Shown: piece by piece, positions 43,537 through 52,161 of the stretch
Numbering within the stretch: the first letter of the stretch is position 1
How the letters are laid out: each line of letters begins with the position of its first letter
Origin: Aliiroseovarius sp. Z3
GTDB taxonomy: Bacteria; Pseudomonadota; Alphaproteobacteria; Rhodobacterales; Rhodobacteraceae
Length of the DNA: 64,000 bases
Reading direction: 5' to 3'
Assembly (NCBI RefSeq): GCF_029105185.1
Contig: NZ_JAFMZK010000003.1
Span: 310,001 to 374,000, forward strand
Notes under the pieces: model-generated
Database searches by the model: none
The model's input: the letters and a program-made list of their open reading frames with translations, nothing else
Told to the model about the DNA's origin: nothing
Made by a program: the position numbers and the translations under genes

Positions 43537-44103
43537 ATGACTCGACCAGCGCCACAACGAATCAGCGATCCATGTCTTCCCGTGAACCTGCTGCAGGACT
43601 ATTCCAGCCACGATTTCCTGACCGACCGGGGCGAAAGTCTGGGTGAGCAGGACGACCGCAGCCTGGTCAGCCTGCTGACCGAACAGATCGAGTTCGCCGA
43701 TGTGGTGATCCTGAACAAGATCTCGGATGCCGGGCCTGAACGCACCGACAGCGCGCGTAAGATCATCCGCGCCAAGGGGCATTTCTGGATCGCCACCCGG
43801 CCCAGGTGGGCCGCCGAATTTTCGCTCGCGGGTGCGATTTCTTCGGTCAAGCCGTTGGGGCTATGTTGGGCGTCCGTGCCCGAGGAACACCTGCCGACCC
43901 ATCCCGAGGCGCAGGCCGAGATCGCCCGCAACTGGGTCGAACCCTGGGGCGACCGGCGCCAAGAGCTCGTTTTCATCGGTGTCGGGCTGGACCAAGACGC
44001 GATTCAGGCCAAGCTGAACGCCGCGCTGTTGGATGTGGACGAATTCCGGCCCCAGGACTGGACCGATCTGCCCGATCCGTTTCCGCGCTGGAGAGAGCGT
44101 TGA
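43537..44103 (+). pseudogene. COG0523 zinc-type GTPase with two internal in-frame deletions
   Basis: The frame is open for 188 codons but full relatives (ZigA/YciC/CobW-like metallochaperone GTPases) have about 400. The first 16 residues look like a normal N-terminus up to LPV. The sequence then jumps to VNLLQDYSSHDFLTDRGESLG, which belongs after the GTPase core, so the P-loop GxxGxGKT and the CxCC zinc motif are missing. A second jump occurs at KIIRAKGHFWIATRP, joining VVILNK...ARK to the C-terminal domain. That domain (GHFWIATRP to WGDRRQELVFIG) is well kept. The product cannot bind GTP. It sits 9 bases after znuA and is followed directly by DUF1826 with a TGATG overlap. Comparison is from family memory, not an alignment. 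Confidence 0.78.
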
Positions 44104-44744
44104 TGCAGCAAACCCTTGTAAAAGACCTGTTACAGGACATTCCAGCTGGCGTCAGCATCGTTGACCGCCCCGAAGACCTTGTCGGGTTCCATCGCCCGGG
44201 TTGCGCGGCGGCAATTTGGCACCGCAGGCCACTTGCGTCCTTCCAGAGCTGGATCGACGGGCTTTCCCCCGAGACCCTGCCGAACGCGCGGGTGATCCTG
44301 CGCCCCGCGGACGTACGGGACGCTGTGCTTCAGATCTGCGACGTCAATGGCACCCCCGATTGTGCTGAACGCACCTGCTTGATCGACAACATAGCTGCAC
44401 TGGCCGACATGTTTGCCGCGCAGATGCAGGCCAAGCTCCTGCGCCTGCGTCTTGACGTGGTCACGACGAATGCCTGCCGGAAGTTCCACACCGATGTCGT
44501 GACGGCGCGTCTGGTCTGCACCTATCGCGGGACGGGCACGCAATATGGCATCGGGGTGGATAGCGGCGACCCGCGGCGCATATTCACCGTGCCGACGGGT
44601 GCTCCGATCCTAATGCGTGGTACGCTGTGGCCCGCGCAACCACGATCAGGCCTTTTGCACCGATCACCGCCCATCGAAGGCAGCGGCGAGACCCGGCTTG
44701 TGCTGGTCCTCGATCCAGTAACTGAGCCGGAAAACGAGATATGA
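44103..44744 (+). CDS. DUF1826 domain protein of the zinc island
   Basis: A 213-residue soluble protein of the DUF1826 family, whose genes recur beside zinc transporters and COG0523 GTPases in alphaproteobacteria, implying a Zur-controlled role in low-zinc growth. It appears full length and intact: LRLRLDVVTTNACRKFHTDVVTARLVCTYRGTGTQY is a conserved central block with Cys and His residues that could bind metal. Function unknown. The ATG shares one base with the stop of the degraded GTPase gene, so its translation may depend on that reading frame remaining open. Confidence 0.85.
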   Translation: MQQTLVKDLLQDIPAGVSIVDRPEDLVGFHRPGCAAAIWHRRPLASFQSWIDGLSPETLPNARVILRPADVRDAVLQICDVNGTPDCAERTCLIDNIAALADMFAAQMQAKLLRLRLDVVTTNACRKFHTDVVTARLVCTYRGTGTQYGIGVDSGDPRRIFTVPTGAPILMRGTLWPAQPRSGLLHRSPPIEGSGETRLVLVLDPVTEPENEI

Positions 44745-45034
44745 TGTCGGGAAACCGAGGAAAGACCAGCCTGAAGTGTAAACGCCGGAGCACCTGCTCA
44801 ATGCGCGAGTATGATCGCCTGCCGCCAGAACTGCGCAAATGGCTTGCGACGGCCATCTTGCCCTGGGGGCCTCGGTCTGTTCACCGCGCCTATGACCGGG
44901 CGGTCGCGCGGACCCGGGACAAAACCCGCGCGCTTCAGGAGCTTGATCGCATTCAAAATGGTTTGGTCGCCAAGGATGCACGCAAGGTCTGGGAACAAGA
45001 GCATCCCGGCGGTTTGGGGCAGACGCAACCGTGA
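44741..45034 (+). CDS. DUF6525 family small protein
   Basis: A 97-residue basic protein of a small family found mainly in Rhodobacterales. The central sequence MREYDRLPPELRKWLATAILPWGPRSVHRAYDRA is the recognisable part; N- and C-terminal ends are variable. No cysteines suitable for zinc and no membrane segment. It starts in an ATGA overlap with DUF1826 and ends in a GTGA overlap with the damaged DUF1007 gene, so it was part of a tightly coupled operon. Function unknown. Confidence 0.8.
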   Translation: MMSGNRGKTSLKCKRRSTCSMREYDRLPPELRKWLATAILPWGPRSVHRAYDRAVARTRDKTRALQELDRIQNGLVAKDARKVWEQEHPGGLGQTQP

Positions 45035-45350
45035 CCGAAAGCCACACATGCCGGGTCCTGATCTTGGCCGTCGCGATTCTTCTTTCCCCGACCCCGGCAA
45101 AGGCGCACCCGCATGTCTTTGTCGATGGTGGGGTCGATTCGTGATCGGTCCGGATCGAACGCTCGAAGCGCTCTGGATAACCTGGCTCTATGACAAGTTC
45201 GAAACGCTTTACATGCTGGCGGCGGAGGGGATGTCGTTGAATGACGACGGAGGCCTTGACGACGCGGACCGACTTGAAATGGTGAGGCGGTTGAGCGACT
45301 GGCCGGATGATTTCGACGGATCGGCGCATTTGACTGTCGAGGGTGCGGAT
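45031..45350 (+). pseudogene. DUF1007 periplasmic protein, frameshifted and truncated
   Basis: A GTG at 45031 (GTGA overlap with the previous stop) begins a good signal peptide ending PAKAHPHVFVDGG, the standard opening of DUF1007 proteins, which accompany NicO-type metal transporters. The frame meets TGA at 45142-45144 after 37 residues. Shifting by one base restores the family sequence (FVIGPDRTLEALWITWLYDKFETLYML, then LNDDGGLDDADRLEMVRRL), so one T seems lost near 45139. The sequence continues only to about TVEGAD and then runs into transporter sequence; the C-terminal half is missing. Confidence 0.8.
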
Positions 45351-45770
45351 GTTGCGATCCTCTTGGCTTTTGGCGGTTTCTTTCTGCTCGAAGCATCGGC
45401 GCGCCGGATTTCGACCTTGGCCGAAGAGGTCCTGACACCAGCCAGTTACCTCGCCATTGTCGCAATCGGCGTGATCCTGGTGTGGCGCGGTGCGCGCGCG
45501 CTGGTGCGGGACAGGATACCAAGGCCCGCAATGGCTGGCTCTTGCGCCCACTCTGACAGAGGCAACCACGCGCATGGTCCATCGCCGGACCAAGTGGCCA
45601 ATCTGACTTCCCTGCGCGACATGGTTGCGCTTGTTGTCAGCATCGCGATCCGCCCCTGCACCGGCGCCATTTTCCTTCTGGTAATCTCGTGGCAGATGGA
45701 CCTTCGCGTCGCAGGCGCTGCGGCGGTTGTGGTGATGGGCATTGGAACGGCCGCGTGTCACACCTTCCAG
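45351..45770 (+). pseudogene. NicO/RcnA-like nickel-cobalt transporter fragment
   Basis: In the frame that continues from the DUF1007 remnant, about 140 codons match the interior of a NicO-family transporter: LLEASARRISTLAEEVLTPASYLAIVAIGVILVWRGARAL, a His-containing loop (NHAHGPSPDQVANLTSLRD) and SIAIRPCTGAIFLLVISWQMDLRVAGAAAVVVMGIGTAA. The first helices with the metal-binding HxxxxD-type motif and the C-terminal helices are absent. It ends shortly before the convergent carboxymuconolactone-decarboxylase-like gene. It reads as a DUF1007::NicO deletion fusion, very unlikely to transport. Confidence 0.75.
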
Positions 45771-45782
45771 AGACGTTGCTTT

Positions 45783-46163
45783 CTAACCCTCATCAAGCAC
45801 TTTGCGCGCAACGCGGAAGCACTCCAACGCCTGCGGTACGCCGCAATAGATGCCGATCACGTGAATGATCGCGCGGATTTCTTCCTTTGTGACGCCGTTG
45901 CTGATGGCCCCGCGGCAGTGGATTTCCCATTCGTGCATCTTGCCCAAGGCGCCGATCATCGACAGGTTCATCATCGAGCGGGTCTTGGCGTCGATCACAT
46001 CGTCGCCCCAGCCAAAGCCCCAGCACCACGCGGTCATGGCCTCTTGAAATGGGCGGGTGAAGTCATCTGCTGCTGCAAGGTTCTTCTCTACATATTCCCC
46101 GCCAAGCGTCGCCTTGCGGTGCTCAAGCCCCTTCAGGAACAGGTCTTCGTCAAAGGTGCTCAT
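45783..46163 (-). CDS. Carboxymuconolactone decarboxylase family protein
   Basis: A 126-residue AhpD-like fold protein. The core DAKTRSMMNLSMIGALGKMHEWEIHCRGAISNGVTKEEI matches CMD proteins, and the second half IIHVIGIYCGVPQALECFRVARKVL the conserved helices. It has one Cys in the HC and one in YC position but no AhpD CxxC pair, so peroxidase partner activity is unlikely; a decarboxylase or lactone-acting role is possible. Its start shares a base with the aldehyde dehydrogenase stop, so it is the last gene of rpiR-Rieske-aldehyde dehydrogenase-CMD. Confidence 0.85.
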   Translation of the reverse strand: MSTFDEDLFLKGLEHRKATLGGEYVEKNLAAADDFTRPFQEAMTAWCWGFGWGDDVIDAKTRSMMNLSMIGALGKMHEWEIHCRGAISNGVTKEEIRAIIHVIGIYCGVPQALECFRVARKVLDEG

Positions 46164-47611
46164 CACTTACCCCTTAGCTTTATCGCGACGTTTTTCGTCT
46201 GCACATAGTTCCACAACGCCTCGCGCCCCTTCTCGCGACCATAGCCGGATTTGCCATAGCCACCGAAGGGCGTTTCGACCCCGCCCGCGTACCATTCGTT
46301 CACAAAAACCTGACCCGCGCGCAACTGGCGGGCGGCGGATGTGGCGCGGTCGAGGTCGCGAGTGAAGACGCCGCCGACCAGCCCATAGGGCGTGCCGTTG
46401 GCAATGCGGATTGCCTCGTCATCGTCGCGGAATTTCAGCACGGACAGGACCGGGCCAAAGACTTCGTCATTGGCGATGGTCATGTCGGGGGTGACACCCG
46501 TTAGGATGGTCGGCTCAAGAAACGCGCCGGGGATGTTCATCTTGCGGCCGCCAGTTGCAACAGTGGCCCCCTCCGCTTCTGCCGCTTGGATCATGCCCGC
46601 CGCGCGATCCCGCTGCGCGTCCGAGACCATCGCGCCCATCGTTGCCCCGAACACTGGCTGTTCGATGCCGGGTTTGATGGTCAGGGACTGGGCGACACCG
46701 ACCATGCGCCCGACAAGTTCATCATGGATGCTGTCATGCACGATCACGCGGCTCATGGCGGAACACACCTGACCCGCGTTGAAATAGATGCCCCAGCGGA
46801 CGTCATTTTCGAACGCATCAAGATCGGCGTCGTCGTGGACGATCGCGGCTGATTTCCCGCCAAGTTCCAGCACGCAAGGCACGACATTTTGGGCCGCAGC
46901 GGTCGCGATGGCAACGCCCGTGGGAACCGATCCGGTAAAGACGATCTGGTTCACCTCGGGATGGGCCGACAGGGCGGCCCCAGCTTCGTGGCCCAGACCG
47001 CAGAGGATGTTCACCGCGCCATTGGGCAGGCCAACCGCATCGGCCGCATCGGCGAACCATGCGTTGCTGAGCGGGGTGAGTTCCGGCGTCTTGATCACGC
47101 AAGCGTTGCCGGTGGCAAGTGCTGCCGACAGTGACCGCGCGGTCATTTCCACTGGATAGTTCCATGGGATGATCTGCGCCGAGACGCCATAGGGTTCATG
47201 GGTCGTGAAGTCGAAATACCCTTTTCCCAGTGGGATCGAGCGGCCTTCGACGGTTTCGGCCTGATTGCCGTAATACTCGAAATAACGCGCCGCGCCGTCG
47301 ACTTCGATCCGGGCTTCCCATAGCGGCTTGCCCTGTTCCAGCGTCAGAACCTCGGCGATCTCGTCAATGTGGTCCAGCAGATAGCGGCCCATCGCCTGCA
47401 CCATGCGCCCACGTTCGACCGGGCGCAGATCGGACAAGGCGCCCGACAGATGCACACGGCGCGCAGCCATAACGGCGCGGTCCACGTCGCCCGCATCGGC
47501 CAGCGCCTGTTCGGCCAGCTTTTCGCCGGTGCCCGGGTTGATCACGTCGATCCGCCCCGCGCCACCGTCGACCCACGCGCCATCAATGTAGTTTTGCCAA
47601 TAGGTCTTCAT
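46163..47611 (-). CDS. NAD-dependent aldehyde dehydrogenase (betaine-aldehyde type)
   Basis: A 482-residue aldehyde dehydrogenase superfamily member. Catalytic Cys283 is in GQVCSAMSR, general base Glu249 in LELGGKSA, and the NAD-binding Asn in IIPWNYPVEM and FTGSVPTG strands are present. Closest in feel to betaine-aldehyde and gamma-aminobutyraldehyde dehydrogenases, which fits an operon acting on N-methylated compounds; substrate is not determinable. It lies 36 bases downstream of the Rieske oxygenase gene. Confidence 0.9.
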   Translation of the reverse strand: MKTYWQNYIDGAWVDGGAGRIDVINPGTGEKLAEQALADAGDVDRAVMAARRVHLSGALSDLRPVERGRMVQAMGRYLLDHIDEIAEVLTLEQGKPLWEARIEVDGAARYFEYYGNQAETVEGRSIPLGKGYFDFTTHEPYGVSAQIIPWNYPVEMTARSLSAALATGNACVIKTPELTPLSNAWFADAADAVGLPNGAVNILCGLGHEAGAALSAHPEVNQIVFTGSVPTGVAIATAAAQNVVPCVLELGGKSAAIVHDDADLDAFENDVRWGIYFNAGQVCSAMSRVIVHDSIHDELVGRMVGVAQSLTIKPGIEQPVFGATMGAMVSDAQRDRAAGMIQAAEAEGATVATGGRKMNIPGAFLEPTILTGVTPDMTIANDEVFGPVLSVLKFRDDDEAIRIANGTPYGLVGGVFTRDLDRATSAARQLRAGQVFVNEWYAGGVETPFGGYGKSGYGREKGREALWNYVQTKNVAIKLRGK

Positions 47612-47647
47612 CTTGGGTTTCGTCCTGTTTGGGCGCGTTGCGCGTTC

Positions 47648-48742
47648 CTATTCCGGGCCATCCACAGCCTCGCGCATCCATTGATGCAACGCGGCAATCG
47701 AGTGTTCCGAACGGACACCGCAAGCCGGATCCAACACCAGAGGGCCGGGGCGATAGCCGCGAGACTTCAGCCCGCGCTGCACACTTTCCACCAGCCGGAT
47801 ATCCTCTTCAACCGTGGTGTCGCGATCCTGCACGGCTAGCCCACGGATCACGTCGCTTTCGGCGCCCTCGGGCGTGTACCAGCCGCGCCAGACGGTGCAG
47901 TTTTCAGGCCCATCCGCACGCCAGTGATAGGTGTTCAACACGTTGCCCGGATAGCATTGAAACGAGAACATCGGCCAGAGGAACCAGCTTTGATATTCGC
48001 CCGCATGGGGGACCGAAAGGTCGACGGGATAGGTCATCTTGTCCATCGACTGGCATTCGGTCGTGTGGCGCAGAACATACCCGCCGCCCGCATCCGGTTG
48101 GATGTCATAGGTCTCGGGTTTGATCACACCCTCGGCAAAGGTCGCGTGGTTGATGGGGCAGTGATAGCATTCCGAGTAATTCTCGACCGAGACCTTCCAG
48201 TTGCAATTCTCGGGCACTTCGACCCATTCCAGCGGGGCGAGGTCATCGACATTGGGCACGAAAGCCGCGATTTCTTCCCGCACGCCGGGGAACCACGCGT
48301 CCATCGGGGCGGCATCGTCATCCAGATTGACGAAGAGGAAGCCATGGAAATCCTCGGTCCGGACTTCGGTCAGGCAGATTTCCGAGCGGTCAAAACCCGG
48401 AACGGACTTGATGTTCGGACCCGCCCGCAGATGGCCGGTCAGCTCATAGGTCCAGGCATGATAGGGGCAGACCACCACGCGGGTGTTGCCGGTGCCCGTG
48501 ACCATCTCATGCGCGCGGTGTTGGCAGACGTTATAGAAGGTGCGGATCACCTGATCCCGGCCACGGATTGAAAACAGGTTCTGGCCTGCGATCTCGAAGG
48601 TGAAATAGTCGCCCACATTCGCCAGCTGGCTGGCATGACCCGCAAATTGCCACGTCCGCGCAAGCAGGCCGGACAGTTCGTGCGCATAGATGTTCGGGTC
48701 GGTGTAATAGCGCGCGGCCAAAGACCTGATGGGTTCGGTCAT
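47648..48742 (-). CDS. Rieske non-heme iron oxygenase, alpha subunit (betaine/carnitine demethylase-like)
   Basis: A 364-residue ring-hydroxylating-type oxygenase. The Rieske [2Fe-2S] ligands are Cys73, His75, Cys92 and His95 (CQHRAHEM ... CPYHAW). The mononuclear iron site is in NYSECYHCPINH with His194 and His199, plus a late acidic ligand in the VEEDIRLVESVQ region. ENYSECYHCPINH-type sequences are typical of choline monooxygenase, glycine-betaine monooxygenase GbcA and stachydrine/hydroxyproline-betaine demethylases rather than of arene dioxygenases. No reductase gene of the GbcB type is adjacent, so electrons must come from elsewhere. Its ATG overlaps the rpiR stop. Confidence 0.9.
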   Translation of the reverse strand: MTEPIRSLAARYYTDPNIYAHELSGLLARTWQFAGHASQLANVGDYFTFEIAGQNLFSIRGRDQVIRTFYNVCQHRAHEMVTGTGNTRVVVCPYHAWTYELTGHLRAGPNIKSVPGFDRSEICLTEVRTEDFHGFLFVNLDDDAAPMDAWFPGVREEIAAFVPNVDDLAPLEWVEVPENCNWKVSVENYSECYHCPINHATFAEGVIKPETYDIQPDAGGGYVLRHTTECQSMDKMTYPVDLSVPHAGEYQSWFLWPMFSFQCYPGNVLNTYHWRADGPENCTVWRGWYTPEGAESDVIRGLAVQDRDTTVEEDIRLVESVQRGLKSRGYRPGPLVLDPACGVRSEHSIAALHQWMREAVDGPE

Positions 48743-49626
48743 GTCTTCTCCTCGTGATACAGCCCCAACTGGTGGCGACGGTTGTGGAATTTCTCGACCC
48801 GCTCGACGATCTCGTCGCTGGCGACGGCGATGACGAAGGACAAGAGCGTCTCGAGCAGCGCGATGATGCTGACCGAGGACGGGAAGAATTGCGGCGTGTC
48901 GACCGAGACCACGAAGCCATGATCGGCCAGACGCAGGATCGGGCTGGCGGGGCTGTCGGACAGGGCGACGATGACCATGCCTTGTTCGCGCGCGATTTCG
49001 ACGGCTTTGACCACCTCGGACCGATAGGGTTTGCAGGTGATCGCGATCAGTACGTCGCTTTCATCTGCCCATGCCAGATCATCGACAGGGGTCGAGCCCG
49101 GACGCGGTATGGCGTGAAATTCTTTCATTCCAGTCGAGGCCAGATAGGTGAAATTGCGCGCGATCGAGTTGTTGACGCCGACGCCAAGGGTGAACACGTT
49201 GCGCGAGGACCAGATTGCCTCGGCTGCGATCTTCAGATCGTCGGTCGAGATGCCAGCGAAAGTCTCTTCGACATTGCGCAGCACGTCCTGCACCATGTCG
49301 GCATACAGCCCACCCAGATCGTCAGATTTGCGAATGTCCTGAAGCCAGCGCGCGCGGTCGGGGAAGTCCGCGGCCCCGCGCCGGATGGCATCGCGGAAGG
49401 GCGCGCGGAAATCCTCGTAACCCTCAAACCCCACCTGCCGCGCCATGCGCACCACAGTGTTGGGTTTCACATTCGCAGCCTCGGCGATTTCGCGCACGGT
49501 CGACACGCCCACATCGCGGGGGTTTTCCAAGACGTAAGTGGCCGCCTTGCGTGCCTCGGGCGTCAGCGCGGGCAGCTCATCGGCCAGACGCTCGAGAATC
49601 GTGTTTGATACATTTGTCCCATTCAT
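48739..49626 (-). CDS. MurR/RpiR-family transcriptional regulator
   Basis: A 295-residue regulator with an N-terminal RpiR helix-turn-helix (about 1-80; VREIAEAANVKPNTVVRMARQVGFEGYEDF) and a C-terminal SIS domain (about 125-260; ESDVLIAITCKPYRSEVVKAVEIAREQG). SIS domains usually bind phosphosugars, but several members control amino-acid or amine catabolism. It is the first gene of the minus-strand operon and starts 66 bases from the divergent flavoprotein gene, so it most likely controls both directions. Its start is at 49626; the frame further upstream overlaps the divergent gene. Confidence 0.88.
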   Translation of the reverse strand: MNGTNVSNTILERLADELPALTPEARKAATYVLENPRDVGVSTVREIAEAANVKPNTVVRMARQVGFEGYEDFRAPFRDAIRRGAADFPDRARWLQDIRKSDDLGGLYADMVQDVLRNVEETFAGISTDDLKIAAEAIWSSRNVFTLGVGVNNSIARNFTYLASTGMKEFHAIPRPGSTPVDDLAWADESDVLIAITCKPYRSEVVKAVEIAREQGMVIVALSDSPASPILRLADHGFVVSVDTPQFFPSSVSIIALLETLLSFVIAVASDEIVERVEKFHNRRHQLGLYHEEKT

Positions 49627-49659
49627 GATTGACGATGGTATTTTTGTTTGCTTAGCCTG

Positions 49660-49679
49660 TCGAGAGGAAAACGACTCGA
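49660..49679. promoter_or_regulatory. Candidate operator in the divergent rpiR / flavoprotein gap
   Basis: TCGAG (49660-49664) and CTCGA (49675-49679) form a short inverted repeat with a 10-base spacer in the 66-base divergent region, between a TTGACG (49629-49634) that could serve as a -35 element and the GTG start at 49693. Weak on its own; supported by position only. Confidence 0.4.
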
Positions 49680-49692
49680 AAAGGAATGTGTC

Positions 49693-52161
49693 GTGGCTGT
49701 TGAGTTTCCCTCCCACGCACGCGTGGTCATCGTCGGCGGAGGCGTCATGGGCGTCGGGCTGGCCTATCATCTTGGCCATGAAGGCTGGGGTGAAGATACG
49801 GTGCTGCTTGAGAAGGCCGAGCTGACCTCGGGCAGCACGTGGCATGCTGCCGGGCAGATCACACATTCGACCTCGTCCTTCGGGCTGGGGAAATGTGTGG
49901 ATTACAACATCGGCCTCTATTCCGGCGGGTTGGAGGCGGAAACCGGCCAGCCCGTGACATGGCATGGCTGCGGGTCGTTTCGCCTTGCCTATACGGAAGA
50001 CGAAATGGACTGGCTGCGCCATACGCTGTCGGTGGGTTGCGCGTTGGGGTTCAACATCGAATTGGTCGGACCCGAGAAGGTGTCCGAGCTGCATCCTTTC
50101 TATAACCTCGACGGTGTTGTGGGCGCGCTGCATACGCCCGATGACGGCCACGTCGACCCGACCAACGTCACCATGGCGATGGCATCTGGCGCGCGTCAAA
50201 CGGGCGTGCGGATCATCCGTCAGTGTCGCGCGACCAACATCACGCAGTTACCTTCCGGCGAATGGCAGGTCGAGACCGAGAAAGGTACCATCACCTGCGA
50301 GCATGTCGTCAATGCGGGCGGCACCTATGCCCGGCAGATGGGCGAATGGTCGGGGCTGCAACTGCCTATGACCTCGATGACGCACCATTATTTTGTGACG
50401 GACGAGGTGCCCGAATTCCAGAACCTAGACACCGAACTGCCGGTCATTCGCGACGACAAGAAAGTGTCCGGTTACATTCGCATGGAGCAAAAGAAAGGCC
50501 TGATCGGGATTTACGAGAAAGAGAACCCGAACTCGGTCTGGCATGATGAATGCCCTTGGGAATACGAGAACTGGTTGTTTGACGCCGATTACGACCGCGT
50601 CATGCCGTATCTGGAAGAAAGCCTGAACCGGATGCCGATCTTTGCCGAGCTGGGCATTCAGCGTGATGTGCATGGCGCGATCAGCCACCCGCCAGATGGC
50701 AACCCTCTGATCGGTCCGGCGCCCGGCGTGCGCAATTATTGGTGCTGTTGCGGTACGCAGATCGGTATCGGCTGGGGCCCCGGCCTGACGCGTGAACTGG
50801 CGCGGTGGATGGTGCATGGGGCGGCAGACATCTCGATGCGCGAGTTCGATCCGCGCCGGTTTGGCAGCTATGCCACGAAGGATTGGCAAGTGGTGAAGGC
50901 CGAAGAGGACTACTGCCTGCGCCACGAAATCCCCTTCCCGCATTTCAACCGCTTGGCGGGGCGTCCCATCAAACCGTCGCCCTTGCACGAGCTCATGAAA
51001 TCCAAAGGCGCCGTGCATGAAGAAGTTTATGGTTTCGAGCGCCCGCGTTTCTTCGCCAAGGGGATTGAGCAGCGCGACCATTACTCCTTCAACCGCTCCC
51101 CCGTCGACGACATGGTCGCGGACGAGGTGAAAGCGGTGCGCGAGCGCGTTGGCATCATGGATGTGACCGCCTTCACCAAGGTGCTGGTCGAGGGGCCGGA
51201 TGCCTATGCGCTGTTGGACCGTCTGACCGCGAACCGGATGCCGCAGAAATACCCCTCAAGTAGCGAAGCGATAGGGGATAAATCCGGCTCCATTACCCTG
51301 ACCCACATGCTGAACTGCGCAGGTCGGATCGAGCTGGAAACGACCATCGTGCGGATGGCCGAGGACAACTTCTATCTGGTCTGCGCCGCCTTCTTTGAAC
51401 AGCGTCTGCTGGACCACCTGAACCATCAGCGCGCAGAAGAAGACGTGACGATCACCGCCCTTTCCTCGGACTGGAGCGCCCTGTCGCTGAACGGGCCGAA
51501 GTCGCGGGACGTGCTGGCCGCCTGCACCGATGCCGATCTGTCGAACGCGGGCTTTCGCTGGCTGTCTGCGCAGGAAATCAACGTCGCGGGCCACAAAATC
51601 TGGGCCTTCCGCATGTCCTATGCGGGCGAGCTTGGCTGGGAGTTCCACATGCCCCACGCCGCCTGTCTGGATGTCTATTCCGCGCTTTGGGAAGCGGGCG
51701 AGGCGCACGGCATTGCCGATTACGGCAGCTTCGCGATGAACGCGATGCGGATGGAGAAGGGCTTTAAGGGCGCAGGTGAATTGACCAACGAAGTCACATT
51801 GGCCGAGGCCGACGTGCTGCGTTTTGCCCGGACGGACAAGGACTATCTGGGCCGTGATAAGACCCTGAACACCGACCTGCCGTGGGTCTGCACCTATCTG
51901 GAAATCGAGCCCGACGGCAAGGCGGATGGCCATGGCGGAGAGGCGGTGATGCTGGACGGGCAGGTGGTTGGCTCCACGGCGTCTGTGGCCTTCGGACCAA
52001 CGGTCGGGAAAGTCCTGGCCTTCGCCTATATCAAACCCGACGCCGCCACCCCCGGCACGGCGCTTGAGGTCGTGATCCACGGCACCCCACGCGCGGCCCG
52101 CGTGCTGGGCGAACCCGCCTATGATCCCGAAAGCCTGAAGCCAAGGATGGACGCGTCATGA
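49693..52161 (+). CDS. Dimethylglycine/sarcosine dehydrogenase-like flavoprotein (copy C)
   Basis: An 822-residue member of the same DAO-FAO_M-GCV_T family as copies A and B. GGGVMG at residues 15-20 binds FAD and TSGSTWHAAG places His51 at the covalent-flavin position. The following stretch ITHSTSSFGLGKCVDYNIGLYSG differs from A and B, suggesting another substrate, possibly the secondary or tertiary amine left by the Rieske demethylase. The start is GTG at 49693 with AAGGA 7 bases upstream. Its stop overlaps the enolase-superfamily gene (ATGA). Confidence 0.9.
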   Translation: MAVEFPSHARVVIVGGGVMGVGLAYHLGHEGWGEDTVLLEKAELTSGSTWHAAGQITHSTSSFGLGKCVDYNIGLYSGGLEAETGQPVTWHGCGSFRLAYTEDEMDWLRHTLSVGCALGFNIELVGPEKVSELHPFYNLDGVVGALHTPDDGHVDPTNVTMAMASGARQTGVRIIRQCRATNITQLPSGEWQVETEKGTITCEHVVNAGGTYARQMGEWSGLQLPMTSMTHHYFVTDEVPEFQNLDTELPVIRDDKKVSGYIRMEQKKGLIGIYEKENPNSVWHDECPWEYENWLFDADYDRVMPYLEESLNRMPIFAELGIQRDVHGAISHPPDGNPLIGPAPGVRNYWCCCGTQIGIGWGPGLTRELARWMVHGAADISMREFDPRRFGSYATKDWQVVKAEEDYCLRHEIPFPHFNRLAGRPIKPSPLHELMKSKGAVHEEVYGFERPRFFAKGIEQRDHYSFNRSPVDDMVADEVKAVRERVGIMDVTAFTKVLVEGPDAYALLDRLTANRMPQKYPSSSEAIGDKSGSITLTHMLNCAGRIELETTIVRMAEDNFYLVCAAFFEQRLLDHLNHQRAEEDVTITALSSDWSALSLNGPKSRDVLAACTDADLSNAGFRWLSAQEINVAGHKIWAFRMSYAGELGWEFHMPHAACLDVYSALWEAGEAHGIADYGSFAMNAMRMEKGFKGAGELTNEVTLAEADVLRFARTDKDYLGRDKTLNTDLPWVCTYLEIEPDGKADGHGGEAVMLDGQVVGSTASVAFGPTVGKVLAFAYIKPDAATPGTALEVVIHGTPRAARVLGEPAYDPESLKPRMDAS

